Below are positions 30,901 to 31,454 of a stretch of 31,454 nt of DNA, in pieces. The position numbers were made by a program, and so were the translations under genes. Origin of the DNA: JBLHKS01 sp047620505 (GTDB lineage: Bacteria; Verrucomicrobiota; Verrucomicrobiia; Verrucomicrobiales; DEV007); NCBI GenBank assembly GCA_047620505.1, contig JBLHKS010000069.1, forward strand, positions 1 to 31,454, read 5' to 3'. The notes below the pieces were generated by a model. That model ran no database searches, was not told the origin of the DNA, and worked only from the letters and a program-made list of their open reading frames with translations. Position 1 is the stretch's first letter. Every line of letters starts with the position of its first letter.

Positions 30901-31454
30901 CGGCTTACGTCAGAGAAAAACTGACTCGAATCATTGTTCCGGCGATCGAATTCGACGACACGCCGCTCAGCCAGGCGATCGAATTTCTGAGGACCAAATC
31001 GATCGAGCTGGATGAGATGGAACCGGATCCGGCGCGCAGGGGGATCGGTATTATCATTCGCCAGGGTATAGATCTAGCACAGACGCCAGCGCCGCGCCAA
31101 ATGGGGGGAAACGATCTCGGTTTTGACGATCCAGCGGGGGGCAGTGGCTTTGATTTGGGTAGCGGAGGCGATCCAAGTATTTCGCTGAAGCTCACGAACG
31201 TGCCTTTGATTGAGGCGCTTCGCTACACCACGGATCTGGCGCGCTTGAGTTATAAGATCGAGCCTCACGGCATCGTGATCACTCCTTTGGGCGAGGTTTC
31301 GGCGGATTTCTACACGCAGGTTTTCCTGATGCCGCCCGCTTTTCTGTTGCCGCGCACCAGCAGCCCGAGCGACCCGTTCGCAAATTTGGACGCAACGCAG
31401 AGCCCGAACGCTGCGCCCGCTTCTCCTAGAGAGGCACTTGAAATGCAAGGCATC
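27936..31454 (+). CDS. Giant exported protein B (runs off right edge)
   Basis: The ATG at 27936 overlaps the previous stop as ATGA, which implies translational coupling. The frame stays open to the window end (1173 residues seen). The N-terminus is odd for a signal peptide: about 22 charged residues (KKAERSADVHVRF onward) precede the hydrophobic core (TSVLLSLTCGAFA), because an inverted-repeat element lies in this region. Residues about 55-90 repeat the block seen in protein A (IWVPRDQLDAVLAQFP, then AIFLNRDEYEALV). The body is beta-rich. From about 990 a short alpha/beta module appears (IIVPAIEFDDTPLSQAIEFL, later VPLIEALRYTTDLARLSYKI), resembling the STN/secretin-N-type modules found before secretin domains. 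Four dispersed palindromes lie inside. A periplasmic or outer-membrane assembly with protein A is inferred. Confidence 0.8.
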   Translation, partial: MKKAERSADVHVRFGGLARWLRTWTSVLLSLTCGAFAQGQKPTPPAPFQPDHRQIWVPRDQLDAVLAQFPRAIFLNRDEYEALVRDAGKTAVEPDAAPPAAAVIERATFVGEVLENIVRVRATYEVDCLIDEWAEIPLAFDPGTIASIEVDETSALRSIPAGKGTPKPALVVRGKGKHTVVAEFHVGIVRNATGQRIEIPNPRLAAANFTLTFPQKVEIVSAFGFSAAAAGKSAEFEFPPDDSPLGITWTSRDITSLDGSAIQQICRFNYHLKATVIEADLGLRLTSELADLPEKLVFALPPDAEVRNVVGTAVQAWTVDEATQQLLIDRFPHRRHQLDVRILLDTPSLADDETELRTALPMLQAEGVFRAEGRLAVLMGENVRVQEISTGPLLTSSLLQVEPELAARPDFVAAFSFPAISEALEVTFRRTESEVHGGLDTHVAIQRDGIHLTRTLVVQPREGSVFETRLTLPDTEEIVSVNSSTNQLVDWDQDEQLLTLTWRPPPGNETQSAGSGLDPGVTGTAEIKTRIDPDDWYNLETGAFPFANAETDLDVVYGYVAVDADPAFTIETGATEGLENRDGRATPITGQLAWERLGPYSLELNVTRREPAIFGQMTAYALPLTNSLEVEGQLFLTVRNSPVRSVEISLPVDVAPLFKADSPLISEQQLDEETGIWTLRFHREFEGVIPIRWQMSIPFDLVDDGSEKRFTIEVPAIGMPGANRLFGHWMLEANTDTELSFSAEGLDAVDSLRIPTIAGYLPQHRVIAAYGYRGGDYALTIEGVRHSAENIVTTIIDDLAIDSVVSTGGVDRHQVQIVVRSAGDQFLEVGLPVGSRLWSLLVDGQPVKPVQGSAQPGLLRIHLPAHVDSKKPAHIRLIFESDAVAWRDSGRRTLPTIELNEGIPILRSTWQLHLPEGFSYRDFDSNLKPSFEEQPKVLLSYVWDHWSGQQLLAEEARMDQDRMQANEIRFVQAWEQQTSRSERQEDPRTAYVREKLTRIIVPAIEFDDTPLSQAIEFLRTKSIELDEMEPDPARRGIGIIIRQGIDLAQTPAPRQMGGNDLGFDDPAGGSGFDLGSGGDPSISLKLTNVPLIEALRYTTDLARLSYKIEPHGIVITPLGEVSADFYTQVFLMPPAFLLPRTSSPSDPFANLDATQSPNAAPASPREALEMQGI
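27952..28020. repeat. 69-bp inverted-repeat element inside the start of protein B
   Basis: Two 22-bp arms (27952-27973 and 27999-28020) are inverted copies with 21 of 22 positions matching, around a 25-bp loop. The arms share the core CGGACGTGGACGTCCG, itself nearly palindromic. The element is 69 bp, a multiple of three, and is read through in frame as codons 6-29 of protein B. It looks like a small mobile palindromic element that landed in a signal-peptide region without breaking the frame. No other copy is in this window. Confidence 0.7.

Overview
The window looks like chromosomal DNA of a free-living Verrucomicrobiota bacterium, probably order Verrucomicrobiales; this is inferred from protein style, not from a marker gene. 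The indications are roughly 55-60% GC coding sequence, many Sec-exported proteins, a Cys-type sulfatase, an ENWPGWRG-type PQQ-propeller protein, an SHD1-like secreted protein, an NPYAPP membrane protein, a PEGA/FGE-fold protein beside a Ser/Thr kinase, and two giant exported proteins of a kind typical of the PVC superphylum. Strong Shine-Dalgarno sites are scarce. I see no tRNA, rRNA, CRISPR array, transposase or phage gene, and no gene-free stretch over about 300 bases; the longest gap, about 240 bp, is at 8190-8428.

Layout. 1-136 (-): start of a lipoprotein gene running off the left edge. 304-1568 (+): SHD1-like secreted protein, then 5-formyltetrahydrofolate cyclo-ligase with an apparently non-AUG start. 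1672-3771 (+): glycosyltransferase fused to an LpxL/HtrB-like acyltransferase. 3755-5233 (-): exported carboxypeptidase-regulatory-like repeat protein, converging on the fusion gene. 5319-6942 (+): PQQ-like propeller protein and a small membrane protein. 6939-7094 (-): a 51-residue exported microprotein. 7149-8189 (-) and 8429-10495 (+): divergent membrane Ser/Thr kinase and PEGA x5/FGE-fold protein, with palindromic operator candidates between them. 10548-12125 (+): sulfatase. 12216-15860 (+): three tandem paralogous exported proteins resembling NlpC/P60 cysteine hydrolases. 15867-16712 (-): UlaG-like metallo-beta-lactamase-fold hydrolase. 16797-18809 (+): O-antigen-ligase-type protein. 18939-21011 (-): AT-rich membrane protein, NPYAPP membrane protein and YhaM-type exoribonuclease. 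21174-23764 (+): RlpA-SPOR protein and a hybrid histidine kinase with a degraded ATPase domain. 23950-31454 (+): two giant exported proteins, coupled by an ATGA overlap; the second runs off the right edge.

The common theme is the cell envelope: lipid or glycan acylation, O-antigen ligation, septal peptidoglycan, exported hydrolases, sulfatase, and large surface or periplasmic proteins, with one protein kinase and one degenerate histidine kinase as likely regulators.

The most striking signal is not a gene. The 12-bp palindrome CAGCAGCTGCTG occurs 15 times perfectly and 11 more times with one mismatch, about once per 1.2 kb. It lies on both gene strands, in three codon phases (QQLL, AAA, SSC) and between genes. 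That points to a DNA-level function such as a dispersed protein-binding, uptake, methylation or chromosome-organisation site.
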